In this document: piece by piece, positions 7,150 to 7,737 of the stretch
How positions within the stretch are numbered: the stretch's first letter is position 1
How the letters are laid out: each line of letters opens with the position of its first letter
Assembly (NCBI GenBank): GCA_001824455.1
Contig: MHXL01000015.1
Location: 1,514-9,250 of the forward strand
Reading direction: 5' to 3'
Source: Desulfuromonadaceae bacterium GWB2_53_15
Lineage (GTDB): Bacteria; Desulfobacterota; Desulfuromonadia; Geobacterales; Pseudopelobacteraceae
Length of the DNA stretch: 7,737 bases
The notes under the pieces: generated by a model
The model's database searches: none
Told to the model about the DNA's origin: nothing
Seen by the model: only the letters and a program-made list of their open reading frames with translations
Made by a program: the position numbers and the translations under genes

Positions 7150-7737
7150 CTATTTTTTAAAGGTGGCATTCTCCACGATAACATCGTAGCGATACCCGGA
7201 GCCGAAATCACGATCCTTTGCCAGTGTGCCGCTGACGGTGATCACGTCGCCTACCGTTGCCATCTCGCTGGAGGTGCAGACGAGATTATGGGTGCCTTTG
7301 GCCTGAGTACCGGTACCGTCCTGGATGTGGATCCAGTTTTTACCCATGATGCCGGCGGATACCTTGACGACCTTGCCCTTGATGACAACCTTCTTTTTGT
7401 CAAGTTTGGCGCTGTTGATATGCGCACCTTCTACGGTTGCGGCATTGGAACCGGTTGCCTTGGTGACGGAGATCTTTTCAGCTTTGGGAGCGGCAGCCCC
7501 TTTGCTGCCCGGTGAGGAGCCTTGCTCCTTTTTGGGGTCGCTGCTTGCAGCAGTTGCAGCCGGAGCTCCAAGCACCCCACCTGAGAAGATGACTGAGTCG
7601 AAAGTGCGTTTGAGGCTCTTGCTTTCGAAATTTCGCATCTCCATGCCCGGTTGGAAACTTATCTGAGTCCCGACCTTGACAGGACTCTCGGGGATGGCGA
7701 CCCAAATCTTGTCGCTGTTTTTTTTCTGGAGATGAAC
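7150..7737 (-). CDS. OB-fold (NrfJ-like) protein with Ala/Ser/Pro/Lys linker, 5' end beyond window
   Basis: The frame stays open from the window edge to the TAA at 7150, giving 195 residues of a longer protein. The ATG at 7644 is internal: the 31 codons before it (VHLQKK... IWVAIPESPVKVG... ISFQPG) continue the same domain into MEMRNFESK and KRTFDSVIFSGG. After this first domain comes a low-complexity linker rich in A, S, P, K and G (about residues 56-87). A second domain follows with KKVVIKGKVVKVSAGIMGKNWIHIQDGTG, then VGDVITVSGTLAKDRDFGSGYRYDVIVE, a typical OB-fold pattern. I recall similar proteins in Geobacter annotated as NrfJ-related or DNA-binding, probably exported, but a signal peptide would be outside the window. 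The function is not established from this sequence. A strong terminator follows the stop. Confidence 0.75.
   Translation of the reverse strand, partial: VHLQKKNSDKIWVAIPESPVKVGTQISFQPGMEMRNFESKSLKRTFDSVIFSGGVLGAPAATAASSDPKKEQGSSPGSKGAAAPKAEKISVTKATGSNAATVEGAHINSAKLDKKKVVIKGKVVKVSAGIMGKNWIHIQDGTGTQAKGTHNLVCTSSEMATVGDVITVSGTLAKDRDFGSGYRYDVIVENATFKK

Overview
The window looks like chromosomal DNA from a Geobacter-type bacterium (Desulfuromonadales/Geobacterales). The case rests on three things: a PpcA-like triheme c7 cytochrome, a lysine-rich OB-fold (NrfJ-like) protein of a kind I know from Geobacter genomes, and a PhnD-like lipoprotein paired with a hybrid histidine kinase. The assignment comes from recalled family resemblance, not from a search. 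No mobile element, CRISPR array, tRNA or rRNA was seen.

Layout. Positions 1-1668 (minus) hold the N-terminal 556 codons of mutS; its ATPase end lies outside the window. A 200-bp divergent region (1669-1868) carries good sigma70-like promoters in both directions. A tight plus-strand operon follows (1869-5546): a PhnD-like solute-binding lipoprotein, a membrane-bound hybrid histidine kinase (periplasmic sensor, HAMP, PAS, HisKA, HATPase, REC) and a small HPt protein. A perfect 14-bp hairpin at 5591-5621 ends this operon and sits directly against the convergent minus-strand c7 cytochrome gene (5623-5883). Upstream of the cytochrome on the same strand is a class I SAM-dependent methyltransferase (5951-7039), possibly leaderless. 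Then come an intrinsic terminator (7104-7138) and the 3' part of the minus-strand OB-fold gene (7150 to the window edge), which that terminator serves.

How the genes work together. The plus-strand operon reads as a complete front end of a phosphorelay: ligand binding by the lipoprotein, signal through the kinase (H432), internal receiver (D733), then the separate HPt (H53). It has no ABC transporter permease or ATPase and no final response regulator in view, so the binding protein is more likely a co-sensor than a transporter part, and the output target must be encoded elsewhere. The cytochrome is a periplasmic electron carrier. Its gene is far poorer in GC (about 38% by hand count) than the methyltransferase beside it (about 60% in a 100-base sample). 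I see no mechanistic link between the methyltransferase, the cytochrome and the OB-fold protein beyond shared strand and proximity.
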